Below are positions 54,340 to 64,000 of a stretch of 64,000 nt of DNA, piece after piece. Every line of letters starts with the position of its first letter. Positions within the stretch are counted from its first letter, which is position 1. The DNA is from Morinoia aosen (lineage: Eukaryota > Arthropoda > Malacostraca > Amphipoda > Talitridae). A model generated the notes under the pieces. The model did not search any database, was not told where the DNA came from, and saw nothing but the letters and a program-made list of their open reading frames with translations. The DNA lies in contig CM059562.1 of NCBI GenBank assembly GCA_030386875.1, positions 22,435,360 through 22,499,359 on the forward strand, read 5' to 3'. The translations under genes and the position numbers were made by a program.

Positions 54340-55830
54340 AACACAGCACGCACATCTAGAAATGCGTAAACAAACTTACACTCAAAAATGAAATGCATGG
54401 CTTGTTCGGCATACAAATATAGAGATAATATTTGCACGAGCGCTTTATTTCATTTGTCTGTTTATACTTTTAATTTCTTCTGTTCATAGAAATGCCCTTC
54501 GGGGCCGTGATAGATCGATTTATAAATCATTAAGCAAGCGCAATCAATTTGTTTATTTCTGAAATTTGGTGCAGTGTTAACTGATCGCAGAGCTTTAGGT
54601 AAAATGTAATGTGTCTTGGTGTTTTGCTTTTTATGCAAAAAGTAGAAATAGAAACCTACATATGTACATGTGCGCATATATGTGTGCGAAACGTGTGCAT
54701 GTTTACACTGATACATAGACATTTATGTTTGCGTGCGCACACATACATACTCAAGCACACACTAACACGCATATTCATATATATACGTATTGAAAATGAA
54801 TATAAGAAAAATGCTAACAGACATGAAATATGATCTTGCTGCTTCAATATTTAAAATGACAGCCAAAGCTCTGATGAATCGTAAGAAATAACCTGAGGAA
54901 AGATAAGGAATAGAAAAAGGACTTCGAAAAACGTAAAAATGGAATGGTTTTTTAATTTCCTATAGGAAATTTTAAGAAAACTCAAGTTACCGCCGAGGAA
55001 CAACAACAAAAAAGAAAGAAAAACATATCATATCTTCAATATATCATATCATATATCATATCTTCTCGATATTCTCTGCAACATCATGCGGACATGGGTA
55101 CATGGGATAAAATGGAGATACAGTGTAAGCCAGTTACCACTCATGATTGACAAATATCTACAAAATTTTGGCAGAAATGCGCAAACAAACATATACTCAA
55201 CATCAAAATTTATAGCTTGTGCAACATACGGACAGAAAAATAATTTTACCACGATTCATACGCTCAAATTGCGATTAATTTCATTAATTGTATTTGTCAT
55301 TAATCCGATTCACAGAGACGCCCTCTGGGGAAGTGAGAGATCTATTTTTGAATCATTTCGCTAGTGCAATAAAATTTATTAACCGGATGGTTTTTGTGTA
55401 AAGAAATGAAATAGAAACATGTATATCTATTTATGTAGATATATATATATATATATATATACCTACATACGTACACACACATATCAATATATATACTTAT
55501 TGAGAATTAAATATAAGAAAAAAATACATATATAAAATAAAAAGAAAGAAACAACCTACCATCTATTACACCGATAATGACAGTTGAGCTCAGTGTAATC
55601 CTAAGAAATTATTCAAAAAAAAATGAAATAAAATAACTAAAAGGAAAAGAAGACTCGAAAAACGTAAAATGAACTGGTTTTTAGTTTCTTCATAGAAATT
55701 TTTAAGAAAACTCAGGTTACAGTCAAGAAACAGCACAACTCTTCAGCGTTATACGGACATGTGTACATGGGACAAAATGGAGTAACATTGTAGCCGGATG
55801 TCACATCTGAGTGGAGAATATTTACATGTC
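54340..55830. repeat. Two diverged direct copies of a block of about 750 bp
   Basis: Shared blocks recur in order. GAAATGCGTAAACAAAC at 54358 and GAAATGCGCAAACAAAC near 55175. A CGCCCTCTGGGG-type block near 54495 and 55320. TTTTTAATTTC followed by TTTTAAGAAAACTCA near 54950 and 55680. CGGACATGGGTACATGGGA near 55090 and again near 55750. The copies differ by many substitutions and indels. (TA)n and (CA)n microsatellites lie in both. Confidence 0.75.
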
Positions 55831-55889
55831 TACAAGTGAGTACGCGGCTTTCCGAATCAAGGTGTACAGTTTGAATCGACTCTGTAGAA

Positions 55890-56608
55890 GAACCTTCTAG
55901 CAGCGTTGGGCACAAAGCGACACCGAACTACAGCCTACCATCCACAAAGCAACGGCTTGGTGGAAAGATTACACCGGCGATTGAAAGAAACTTTGAAAGC
56001 CACTGTCACCGATGCGAACTGGGTGGACGCCTTGCTTCTCATACTTCTTAACATCAGAGCCACACCACACTCAGATCGATGCCAACATTTCGCCGGCCGA
56101 AATGGTATACGGGCAGACGTTACGCCTCACCGGAGAACTACCTGCAATGAAGAACGAAACTCTACCAGCGGGAGAATTCCTGCAAAGGCTACAAGAGACA
56201 ATGACACGATTACAGCCAGTACTCCCAAGACAGCAAGGGCCTAGAAATGTCAATGTCCCAAACGCCTTGCTAACGGCGACCAACGTTTTCGTTAAACATG
56301 GAGGGGTCAGAAAACCATTGCAGAGACCGTACGATGGCCCTTTTCGCGTTCTAAAAAGGACCCCGAAGTACTTCACCTTAGACATACGAGGAAAACCTAC
56401 CAATATAACGAATGACAGGGTGGAAACAGCGCACCTACCCGACAGCAGCGAAACAGAAACGGAGCACGTGGAACCAACAAGCGCGAGAGTACACGATGTC
56501 TACGAAGGAGTTCCCTTCCCTCAGAAGGTGGTGGCTCCTGAACGAGGAACCATAACTAAGTACGGAAGAAGAATCAAACGTCCACTGTTGAGATACTCGG
56601 AAACTTAA
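55890..56608 (+). pseudogene. Gypsy integrase region, C-terminal part (fossil)
   Basis: Contains the TTAYHPQSNGLVERLHR motif at the end of the integrase DDE core and a C-terminal chromodomain-like or GPY/F-type stretch (YDGPFRVLKRTPKYFTLD). It lies right of the compound insertion. Broken. Confidence 0.87.
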
Positions 56609-56616
56609 AAAACAAC

Positions 56617-56635
56617 GGGGGGGGGGGGGGGGGGG
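56617..56635 (+). other. Run of 19 G before the right LTR
   Basis: An A-rich stretch followed by 19 consecutive G, four bases before the right LTR. The position matches the polypurine tract that primes plus-strand synthesis in LTR retroelements. The homopolymer length is unusual. Confidence 0.7.
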
Positions 56636-56639
56636 CACC

Positions 56640-56940
56640 TGTGGTGGTATGAACACACACCACCACACAAGCTTGAAAGCGCCAACTCACAGCCTCGAAA
56701 CGCCAGTACTAAACGACTAATTATCAGAGCTCAAGTTTGGCGCTGGGGTGCCGGACCGAGCTTTATAAGCAGCCTGCCTCGAGCAGTCAGGCAACGTCGA
56801 TAGAAACCTTCGTAAGTTTAGCACAAGCCTAGACGGCGACAAGCGGCACCTCCGTCTCGACCAATCAGAGACCTGGACGGCCAGAGTGGGGCTCCAGCAA
56901 GGCCTATATAAACAGCCGCGCGGCAAGCGCTGCTTCAGCA
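56640..56940 (+). repeat. Right LTR of the gypsy element
   Basis: Matches the two left-LTR pieces with about 4% difference and keeps the uninterrupted target TTTGGCGCTGGGGTGCC (56736-56752), which proves that the LINEs inserted into the left LTR. It includes a TATATAA box (56905-56911). Similarity to the left side stops at about 56940. Confidence 0.92.
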
Positions 56941-58518
56941 CGTTTAAAGACTGTTCGTTTTGTCTCACAGTAGTTCGTCGTCAAGCAAAGTGAACAATAT
57001 TTACATTCAAAAAGGTGTCGTTACTTAGTTATTACATAATTAAGTTAATAATGCAATGTTCCTATATCTCCCGCCGATTTCAAAATTTTAGATTCAGCTT
57101 CAACCCCGCATGACCTCAGAATTTTAGAGTCCTTGCATATTTTCAAGCGAACCCTTCATATGAACAATATGGCCAGTTCGTACCTTTTTCAAATAGTGAA
57201 TAGGTAGATTCCTCGTCAGAACCAGCCTAATTTCATTGCATACTTATGTGTCGCATGTATTCTCTTTGTGCTTCTGTATTTTATTCTTTGTTTTTGTCCG
57301 TCTCAATGCTCTGTATTTTTACTTACATGATATATTTGTAGTACCTACAATCCATTTTACTTTGATCTTATATTTCAGACGAAATTCTTTTGTTTTTCGT
57401 TTGAACTGATGATGGAACTGGACTCCGAAACGTTTTCATAGTGAAGATGATAAATTTTATCGGACTTTCCTTCGTTTTTGAGTTTCTGATAAGGTTGCGA
57501 TTAAAGCAAACCACTAATGTGTTCAGATTTATTGAGTTACTATAATTACAACCTGCTGGCTAACTGTACGGAGATAATGCTAGTTTGTGCAGGATGTTTT
57601 ACGACAAGAAATTCACAATTTCACCAGCAGAATATGGCCAGATGAACAATTTTTTTTATGAAATTTTCAGAACACTTTTGGGTTTTCGAGATATTAGCAG
57701 TTAACTGTTTTAAGTATGAAATTTTAAGATACAATTACTCTCAATATTTAGTTTGAATTTACGTTATAAACACTTCAAATGTACGAGGGTGTACTACGAT
57801 GAAATTTCCTTTGAGTGATGTTCGATTAAAAGGTTTCAGCAAAAACGTTTTAAATGGAAATGTGAGGAAGATCTCGTGGCCGAAATTTCAGAGGCTGCTA
57901 GTGAGATTTCTTAAATTCCCAGTCGTGTTTCCTAATATCCGACTGTCGTTAACACTTTTTACATAGAGTATACAGTATAAGGGGAATAAGCGAACACAAT
58001 ACGTTAGTTATTGGCGGTATCTGGCTTGCAGCACAGGTGATCATGATAGAAGGGGGGGCAGAGGCAAGCTTTTGACACGAGCGCTTCCCGGGCAAAGCAT
58101 TGCCCCGACCTCGTCTTCCGCCGAAGTCGTATTGAAGCATTCGGACATTCGAGTGGTAATGAGTATTTTATCTAGGTGCTCGATTTACCGTGGATGTGGG
58201 GATCCCCAATACCATGGCTCTGTTTGTTGCATTATAGTTTTCTTTGAGCCATGATTGGAATCTAGACACTTTTAAATTATAGTGACGAGTCAAAAATATA
58301 GCGAATTTCTTTTTAAATTATTGTAAAAGACCTCCAAGGCATTCTCCAGTAATATATAAAGCATGCATAAGCTCTCGGTCACCTTGCAGTGGATAAAATA
58401 TCCAAGAAAATACATGTATATTGTTTCTCAAATAACATAATTAGCCCCTGGCACGGCTGTTGTAGACCTCGTATGGTATATTTATCAAATAAGAACCTTA
58501 ACATTAAAACATTTTAAA
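56941..58518. other. Unassigned AT-rich DNA
   Basis: No gene recognised. A weak hammerhead-ribozyme-like core (CTGATGA ... GAAA) lies at 57406-57430. A short G-run lies near 58050. Otherwise nothing supportable. Confidence 0.5.
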
Positions 58519-58695
58519 TTCTGTAGTGTCTGCTGCCGCGAGAGGGCGCTGCGAATGTGTACTGAGGGCTGAGTGAGACAGCCATTTCGCTGGCGGTCGG
58601 CAGATGGCTGCCAGCGTGGCGGCAGTGTGATTACAGCAGCGGTAGAGTGAGGACGAAGCTTACGTTTTGGCATTAGAAGTGCGTCTTTGTGTATA

Positions 58696-58793
58696 CAGTG
58701 AGGCAGTGATAGAGCAGCGTAGTTGCGAGGGAACTGGAATTTTACAGTGAGGCAGTGATAGAGCTGCGTAGTTGCGAGGCAACTGGAGTTTTC
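58696..58793 (+). repeat. 49-bp direct duplication in the retroelement leader
   Basis: Two adjacent copies starting at 58696 and 58745, each with CAGTGAGGCAGTGATAGAGC and GCGTAGTTGCGAGG. A few differences between them. Confidence 0.88.
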
Positions 58794-59050
58794 AGAGTGA
58801 TAGAGTGCTCGGCGACTCGTGGAGTGATTTGATCGCTCCTGATCGGAAGGAGTAGGGTTGCAACAATGAAATGTCATACAGTTGAGGATTATTCGTATCT
58901 TTGGCACGGTTCTCCACCTAAGGACGACTCTGAGGAAGGCAAGGCCGAGTGCTCGGTAGGCGTGTCACCCTCTCACTCGTGGCTTTATTTCTGTTTAAAG
59001 ACCACAAGCTATCTAGGCAGGCCTTTAGCTTTGGCCTGTGGTAGTCATCT

Positions 59051-60050
59051 TTGTTACTGGCAAAGATGGCGCCGGCCAGGAAGGCTGCGACGGCTGAGAC
59101 GGCTGTGGCGGTTGGAGCTGGCGATCTGGGATCGTCAGTGCCACCGGCGGGAAGCGAGCCGAGTTTGCTCGTGGATGTTGGCATGTTGGCAAATATCCTG
59201 ACTCAGGCTCGAGTGCCGATTCTGGATCGGCTGGCTAGGCAGCTGCCTAAGTTGACTGGCGATGGATCGATCGATGCGATTGAATGGCTGGAGAATCTGA
59301 AGAGGCTCTGCCTCCTGGAGTGAGTGGAGCCGACCAACGTCTTTGGGCTTATGCTTGACGCAACGCCGCTCCGGCTTTCTGCAGCATGACTGTCGGTGAT
59401 GCTGTTCAGTGGCGGTAGTTAGATCTACGCTAGCCGCGGAATTCGCATTGCCCATGCAGGAGAATTTTGGGCGGTACAACGAACTTTAGGCTTGCAGCTG
59501 GCAAATCGGTGGACGTATACCTAGATGACTTCGTGCGTCTTGGTGGGAGAGTGGGGTTGACCACGGGAGATTTGTCTTTCAGGGTCAAATTTTACGTGGG
59601 TCTCACCACCGCTTTGTACACTTGGGCAGTTACACGTGAGGACGCGCATACTGCCGTGTTCGACGCTGTGGTGTCTAGAGTGCGAGAGAGAATGGCCGCA
59701 CAGAGGGCTATGGCCTGGCGAGGTCAGAGGGCCCAGACCTTGCTGCTTCTGGGAAGCAGGGCAGTGATGGCATGGGTGTTTGCTACCGCTGTGGCGGTGC
59801 ACACTGCGTGAGGATGTGCCCTCAGACGCAAGGTACTGCGGTGCCTGCTGGTAAGGGGTCCACAAAGGCTCCCGCCAGAAGGAACTCAACGAAGTTCGCA
59901 TGCTTTGCGTGTGGAGAGACCGGGCATTTTGCCCGTGACTGTCTCACGGTAGCTCCGTCTCTGATGGTAGCTGGGCCCACGGTTGGTGGGTCGGGTTTCT
60001 TTGCGAAGGGCGCCAGTCAGGGCAACGCGTCTTCCCCAATGGAAATCGCG
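59051..60050 (+). pseudogene. Retroelement gag region with two zinc knuckles (fossil)
   Basis: The N-terminal part includes LPKLTGDGSIDAIEWLENL, a capsid-type helix region. The C-terminal part has two zinc knuckles, CYRCGGAHC...C and CFACGETGHFARDC, near 59780-59945. Broken. Confidence 0.8.
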
Positions 60051-60198
60051 TAAGCCGGGCTTAGGAGAGAGGTGACGGTGCCCCTTCGGAGAGAGGGACC
60101 TTGAGCGGTGCAAGTGTGACACTGAGGTGAGGCAATCTGGGATCGCTTGGAGCGACTAGTGTTACGGCTAGGAGTCGTTTGTCAGTATTCGTGCCCTG

Positions 60199-60340
60199 TT
60201 GAATGGGCATTGTTCTTGGTGTCTGGTAGATTCGGGGAGCGAGCGGACGGTGGTTTGTTCGCGGGTGGGGGTGGGTCAACGCCTCCGACCGGACCGGCCG
60301 TTGCTAACGGCGGACGGCAGGACTTTCTGTGAGGGGAAGC
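60199..60340 (+). pseudogene. Retroelement protease region (fossil)
   Basis: A CLVDSGSERTVV segment carries the D-S-G active-site signature of retroelement aspartic proteases. Nothing else is needed to place it between gag and reverse transcriptase. Confidence 0.75.
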
Positions 60341-60824
60341 ACTGTCGTGTTGTAGTCGGGCTGCAGGAGCATGGTTTTAGTGTCGGTGCGCTCGTCATGC
60401 CGTACTGTTGGGGAATCTTGGCGTTGACTGTCCCATGGGGAGTGATGTTATTGATCACATGTGGGGCGTCACCGTCAGGAGAGGCCCTGACTCGAAGTAT
60501 GCAGTTGACTGGGGGAGACCCTGGCCTGCTGGATATTGTAGGAAGTCCAGCAATGGATTTGCATGTGACGAGCTGGGAGTAGGCCTAGTGGCAGGGGCAA
60601 GGTCGGTGGATTCAAGAGGTGCGCCGGCACCGATCAAAAGTAGCGACCATGACTTTGTAGCTAGGTTCGCTGATGGTCGGTGGACCGTCAATTGGCGGTG
60701 GCCCGAGAAGCCGCCCGAGGGGTTGCAGACTCGGATCGCGAAGTTCGGATAAACTCGGGCGCCTCATGTGAGTGAGAGTTATGACGCGGAGATTCAGAGT
60801 TGGATTTCGAAGGGTTGATTGAGG

Positions 60825-61400
60825 CGATGGCATGGCCCCATCCAGGGCATTATTCCGTTGCTGGTCGTCGTGCAACAAACGAAGGACAAAGTCTTTCCGG
60901 TCATGGATTGTCGTGAATTGAACGGCTTTATTGCGGGTCATACTAGTGATGACATGGTCTCTGTGTGTGGCGACAAGATTCGGAAATGGCGACAGCTGCG
61001 GGGTTAGCTTAAGGTCATTGACCTGAATTCTGCGCATCTGCAGATCCACGTTTCCGATGATCTGTGGAGATGTTCGTGAAGTTTAAGAAGATCGTGAAGT
61101 TTAAGGGTGTGCCTTACGCTTGACGCGATTAGGCTTTGGCCTCTCGTGTGTGCCTCGAATCATGACCGTGATTCTCGGCAAAGTTCTGTCGTTGAACAAC
61201 CGTGTTCGTCAAGGGACGAACCACTATATCGATGATGTATTGGTTTGTGAGTCCGTTCTCATCATGCAGGTGCTCCGGGAGCATCTGGCGAGGTACGGGC
61301 TTGTGACGAAGGAACCTGAGAGCCTGGATGGAGGCCGGTTGTTGGAAATTTCTTTGCGGAAAGATTTCAATGAACATCTTAGGATGTCGAGGGGGACTGA
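60825..61400 (+). pseudogene. Retroelement reverse transcriptase region (fossil)
   Basis: IIPLLVVVQQTKDKVFPVMD, then a TRLGFGLSCVPRIM block and HYIDDVLV, which contains the catalytic Asp pair. Broken. Confidence 0.82.
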
Positions 61401-61639
61401 TCTCTCCGAGTTCGGTTCGGTGAATGCCGGCTTGACGAAGAGATGGCTGTTTTCCTTGTGTGGTCGGAAAGTCAGCCATTACCCCCGTGGCGGGGTTACC
61501 GCGTCCATATTGCAGTTTTTTGAAACGGCTGGGGTGCAGCGGCTCTTTTAACGACTCGGTCAACAGTTCTGTCAGCTTGTTGGATGAGGAGCTGTTGGCG
61601 CATCTCATCGGAAGGACCCTGTTGGGAACGTTTGGGGTG

Positions 61640-62090
61640 TCGATCCGTATGTCGATTGAATTCTTTACCGTGTGGACTGATGCCAGCTCCCTCGGAGTCG
61701 ATGTCGCCCTTGAGGTCGATGGCTGCATTGATGAAAATGCATCTTGGCTCCGAAAAGAGTCAGACCATCTTCATATCAATATGGCTGAAATGGAGGCTGC
61801 TGCGCGGGGTATCAATTTTGCGATTGCTTGGGATTTTAAAACTTTCACGGTCGCCAGTGATTCCCAGATAGTCATCACATGGATTGACAGCACTGTCGAT
61901 GGCCGCAATCGTGTTCGCACGAAGGGTGCGGCAGAGATGCTCATGAAGCGACGTTTTGGGATGATCCGTGAGACGATCGCTGATCATGTTCTGGTCATGT
62001 CCGTTTGTTTCGTATCGACGATCAAGAACAAAGCCGATCAGACGACTAGGGTACCAAAGAGGTGGCTTAGTTACCACGACGCTGGTGAAG
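61640..62090 (+). pseudogene. Retroelement RNase H region (fossil)
   Basis: WTDASSLGVDVALEV, the HINMAEMEAAARGI helix and VASDSQIVITWI show the D-E-D catalytic pattern of RNase H. Confidence 0.82.
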
Positions 62091-62229
62091 CCGTGCCAGA
62101 GGTATCTGCTGTGCTTGCCACTGGAGAGAGTCTCGAGGATACCATATGGGCGGCTCATCTGCTGCATCATTTGGGCATCGATCGGATGTTCTACTTGGCT
62201 CGTTAGATCCCTAGTGATCTGTCGCGAGA

Positions 62230-62695
62230 GCAGGTGATGCATGAGCTGGTTGGATGCGAGGCCTGTCAGCGGATCGATCCCGCTTTGCAGGAGGAGAATC
62301 TCGTGGTGCGATATGGTTTTTCTGAAGAGGAGAGCTGGTGCCGGGCTGCGGTTGACGTAACCCATTACGGTGCCAAGCTCTACCTGTCCATGGTTGACTG
62401 TGGACCCTCGCGGTTTGCCATCTGGCGACGGTTGCTGAATGAGTCAGCAGCGAGCATTGTCGCTCATTTATGCGAGGCCATAATTGAGCGAGGGCCGTGC
62501 GATGAATTGTTGTTGTACAATTCGACGGCGTTTCGATCAGCGACTATTGAGCAGTTTACTAATGAGTGGGGGATTTCTCTGCGATTCCGTGCCGCCTACG
62601 CTCCGAGTGGCACTGAGATCGTCGAGGGAAATCACCGGACAATCAAAAGGATTGCTGCTAAGGGTGGTATCTCCTCTGAGGAGGCCACATTTTGA
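62230..62695 (+). pseudogene. Retroelement integrase core (fossil)
   Basis: The AVDVTHYGAKLYLSMVDCGP block and the later APSGTEIVEGNHRTIKR segment correspond to the DDE core of an LTR-element integrase. Confidence 0.82.
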
Positions 62696-62870
62696 TAATA
62701 TGTGACGCCTAGGAAGGAAACTGTGATTAGCTAAGTCCCTTCGAGCGGTATTTTCAAGTACCGCTGGCAAGTACCATTTGATGTCAATCTCCGGGTGATT
62801 GATGGCTGCGAGAACAGTAGTTTTGCTGTTGGTGATGAGGTGTGAGTGTGTGGAAGGCTGCTAATTTTCT

Positions 62871-63349
62871 GTAGCCCCTTCCTCGAGTCTATCATGGGGT
62901 TTAAGGCCCGGTAAGGGATAGTAACAAATCGGTCGGAGAAATGGGTTTATTGTTTAGATTACTGAGGCCAGTAATCTCAAGAAGTAACGAGAAAGTAAAA
63001 TAGTGTGACTAAAAGAGTGTAAACGTATGGGGGTGGCTGTGATCTGACGAAGAACAAAAGGGGTTAATATAATATAAAATAGTGCAAGCATGAACTAACA
63101 AAAAATGTACGGTTACATAAGAAATTGAATGAAAAGAATTAATTTCATTTGCCAGAAATAATAATTGGTTTTAGTGAATGCAGGACAGGGACCATCCGCC
63201 TGCTAAAGCAGAAATGACTATCGTGCACTGGGTACTTTACGAAATACGACTTATTAACCGACCTTTGTGACATTGGAAACACATTAACTATTATTTATTC
63301 TTCAACTACTAACTATTGCGATCTATCAAATGATAACAATTAATCAATG
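62871..63349. other. Unassigned DNA
   Basis: No gene or element recognised between the retroelement fossil and the copia LTR. Confidence 0.5.
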
Positions 63350-63625
63350 TGTTAGACCAAAGAGGCCTCTTTCCATCTTGGAATAATGGAGTACGGCAAC
63401 GATTATAAGTGTGAGTGTGGGGTAGAGAAACACAGTAGGTAATCTAGGAACTACATGTACTGTACGTCCGTCGGGTACGGCGGCAAGAACAAGAAGAAGG
63501 AGCTCGATCGCTCTACAAAGGCGGTTAACACATGAACGTAGAAAACGGGACGGAAGCAATTTAATGGGCTACTGCGACAACTCATATATAATAAAAAATA
63601 TATATACTGGAGTTGGATCTCAACA
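63350..63625 (-). repeat. Copia-type LTR
   Basis: A 276-bp LTR beginning TGTTGAGATCC and ending GGTCTAACA on the minus strand, with short inverted ends TGTTg/cTAACA. A TATA-rich stretch lies near the upstream end. The partner LTR lies outside the window. Confidence 0.78.
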
Positions 63626-63892
63626 CACCCCCTCCAACTGAAGTATTCCATCCCACTATGCATCAATTCACTTGAACATTGAACAGCAGAAAAAACAACA
63701 TAAAAAAAATCATCAGTGTAGATCAACAGATTACACTGAGCACGATACAAAAAAATATAACGCACAATAATGCATTGTCCGCAATAGCGTTAAGAGTATT
63801 GTACTCAAGAAAGTTCTACCTTTTCTTGCAACTGGTCTACACAAAGCTAAACTGGAAACATGTCAGACACAGTAACTTAGAATTAAACACAC

Positions 63893-64000
63893 ACTTTGAA
63901 TTTAAGCAACGACTGTCTAGTAACATGCTTTGTGAACATGTCAGCCATGTTTTCCTCTGAAGGAACAAAGCTCAAAACTGCTTTATTGTCGTGAATGATT
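63893..64000 (-). pseudogene. Copia pol, C-terminal RNase H tail (partial at edge)
   Basis: About 35 codons with DNKAVLSFVPSEENMADMFTK, the RNase H end found in copia-type pol, followed by a stop. Labelled pseudogene only because it is a partial piece of an element whose state is unknown. Confidence 0.82.

Larger units (their letters stand above)
51780..55840. mobile_element. Compound 4-kb DNA-transposon insertion in gypsy
   Basis: The ends are inverted repeats, TCACTTGTAGACATGT near 51780 and ACATGTCTACAAGTGA near 55815-55835, and GTAC abuts both. Inside, a left block (about 51790-53540) has its own inverted-looking ends (TTGCGCGAT / ATCGCGCAA with GGTCT and AGACC blocks) and a HARBI1-like fragment. 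It is followed by a nested tandem repeat (53640-54050) and two diverged direct copies of a block of roughly 750 bp. It may be one long Harbinger-derived element or several nested ones. Confidence 0.65.
32536..56940 (+). mobile_element. Gypsy (Ty3-type) LTR retrotransposon fossil with nested insertions
   Basis: LTR copies begin TGTGGTGGTATGAACACACA at 32536 and 56640, and match over about 300 bases with roughly 4% difference, so the element is moderately old. Parts in order: left LTR (32536-32640 and 46275 to about 46940), gag (from 46967), protease, reverse transcriptase, RNase H (to about 49571), integrase (from about 51312 and from about 55890), a long G-run tract before the right LTR (56617-56635), right LTR. 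Nested insertions are two LINEs, a Harbinger-type element, a SINE-like sequence and a compound 4-kb insertion. The element is broken in several places beyond these. Confidence 0.92.
58519..62870 (+). mobile_element. LTR retroelement fossil, probably gypsy-related
   Basis: A second, older LTR-type element. Parts in order: probable LTR or leader (from TGTAGTGTCTGCTGCCGC at 58523), gag with two zinc knuckles, protease, reverse transcriptase, RNase H, integrase. No matching right LTR is found. The reverse transcriptase words (VMDCRELN, TRLGFGL, HYIDDVLV) resemble a gypsy-related group common in arthropods and nematodes; I do not assign a clade. Many breaks; clearly dead. Confidence 0.85.
63350..64000 (-). 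mobile_element. Copia-type LTR retrotransposon, 3' end at window edge
   Basis: Minus-strand element that continues beyond 64000. The window holds the end of pol (about 63893-64000), a 3' untranslated stretch, a polypurine tract (TTGGAGGGGGTG on the sense strand, about 63626-63637) and one LTR (63350-63625). Whether the whole element is intact cannot be judged from here. Confidence 0.85.

Overview
The window is non-coding, transposon-dominated DNA, most likely from an arthropod nuclear genome. This is an inference from the element set: a jockey-type LINE with three CCHC knuckles, a DD41D Tc1/mariner element, HARBI1-like Harbinger fragments, hAT and piggyBac-like MITEs, and gypsy and copia LTR elements. 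The background is AT-rich, with small GC-rich patches and poly-A/T and TA microsatellites. I found no convincing host gene, no rRNA or tRNA gene and no CRISPR array.

Positions 1 to about 23,000 are AT-rich DNA seeded with about 16 full or partial copies of one roughly 370-bp retroposon. Every copy lies in the same orientation. Two copies have clear target-site duplications (11 and 14 bp), and one of these sits inside an older copy. Among them lie a hAT MITE (4199-4558), three short elements with piggyBac-like ends, a 49-bp minisatellite (9943-10612) and a very young, apparently intact DD41D mariner-like transposon with 166-bp inverted repeats (20294-21783).

Positions 23,000 to 32,500 hold three palindromic or fold-back sequences, a second hAT MITE (24508-24829), two 5'-truncated copies of a LINE in opposite orientations (24917-26608 and 28429-29640), a 95-bp tandem repeat (31267-31625) and a reverse-strand gypsy RNase H fragment (32130-32535).

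Positions 32,536 to 56,940 are one gypsy LTR retrotransposon fossil swollen by later insertions. Its left LTR is split by two full-length jockey-type LINEs lying head to tail at exactly the same target site (32641-39271 and 39272-46274). The right LTR (56640-56940) keeps the empty site. The inner LINE (39272-46274) has both ORFs open. The gypsy body also carries a Harbinger-type insertion (49575-50860), a tRNA-derived SINE-like insertion (about 51017-51311) and a 4-kb compound insertion (about 51780-55840).

Positions 56,941 to 64,000 hold unassigned DNA with a weak hammerhead-like motif, a second decayed LTR retroelement (about 58519-62870) and the 3' end of a copia-type element on the minus strand (63350 to the window edge). 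The genes here do not form a host pathway. The story is one of layered transposition: gypsy first, then LINEs and DNA transposons into it, with the mariner copy and some retroposon copies among the younger arrivals.
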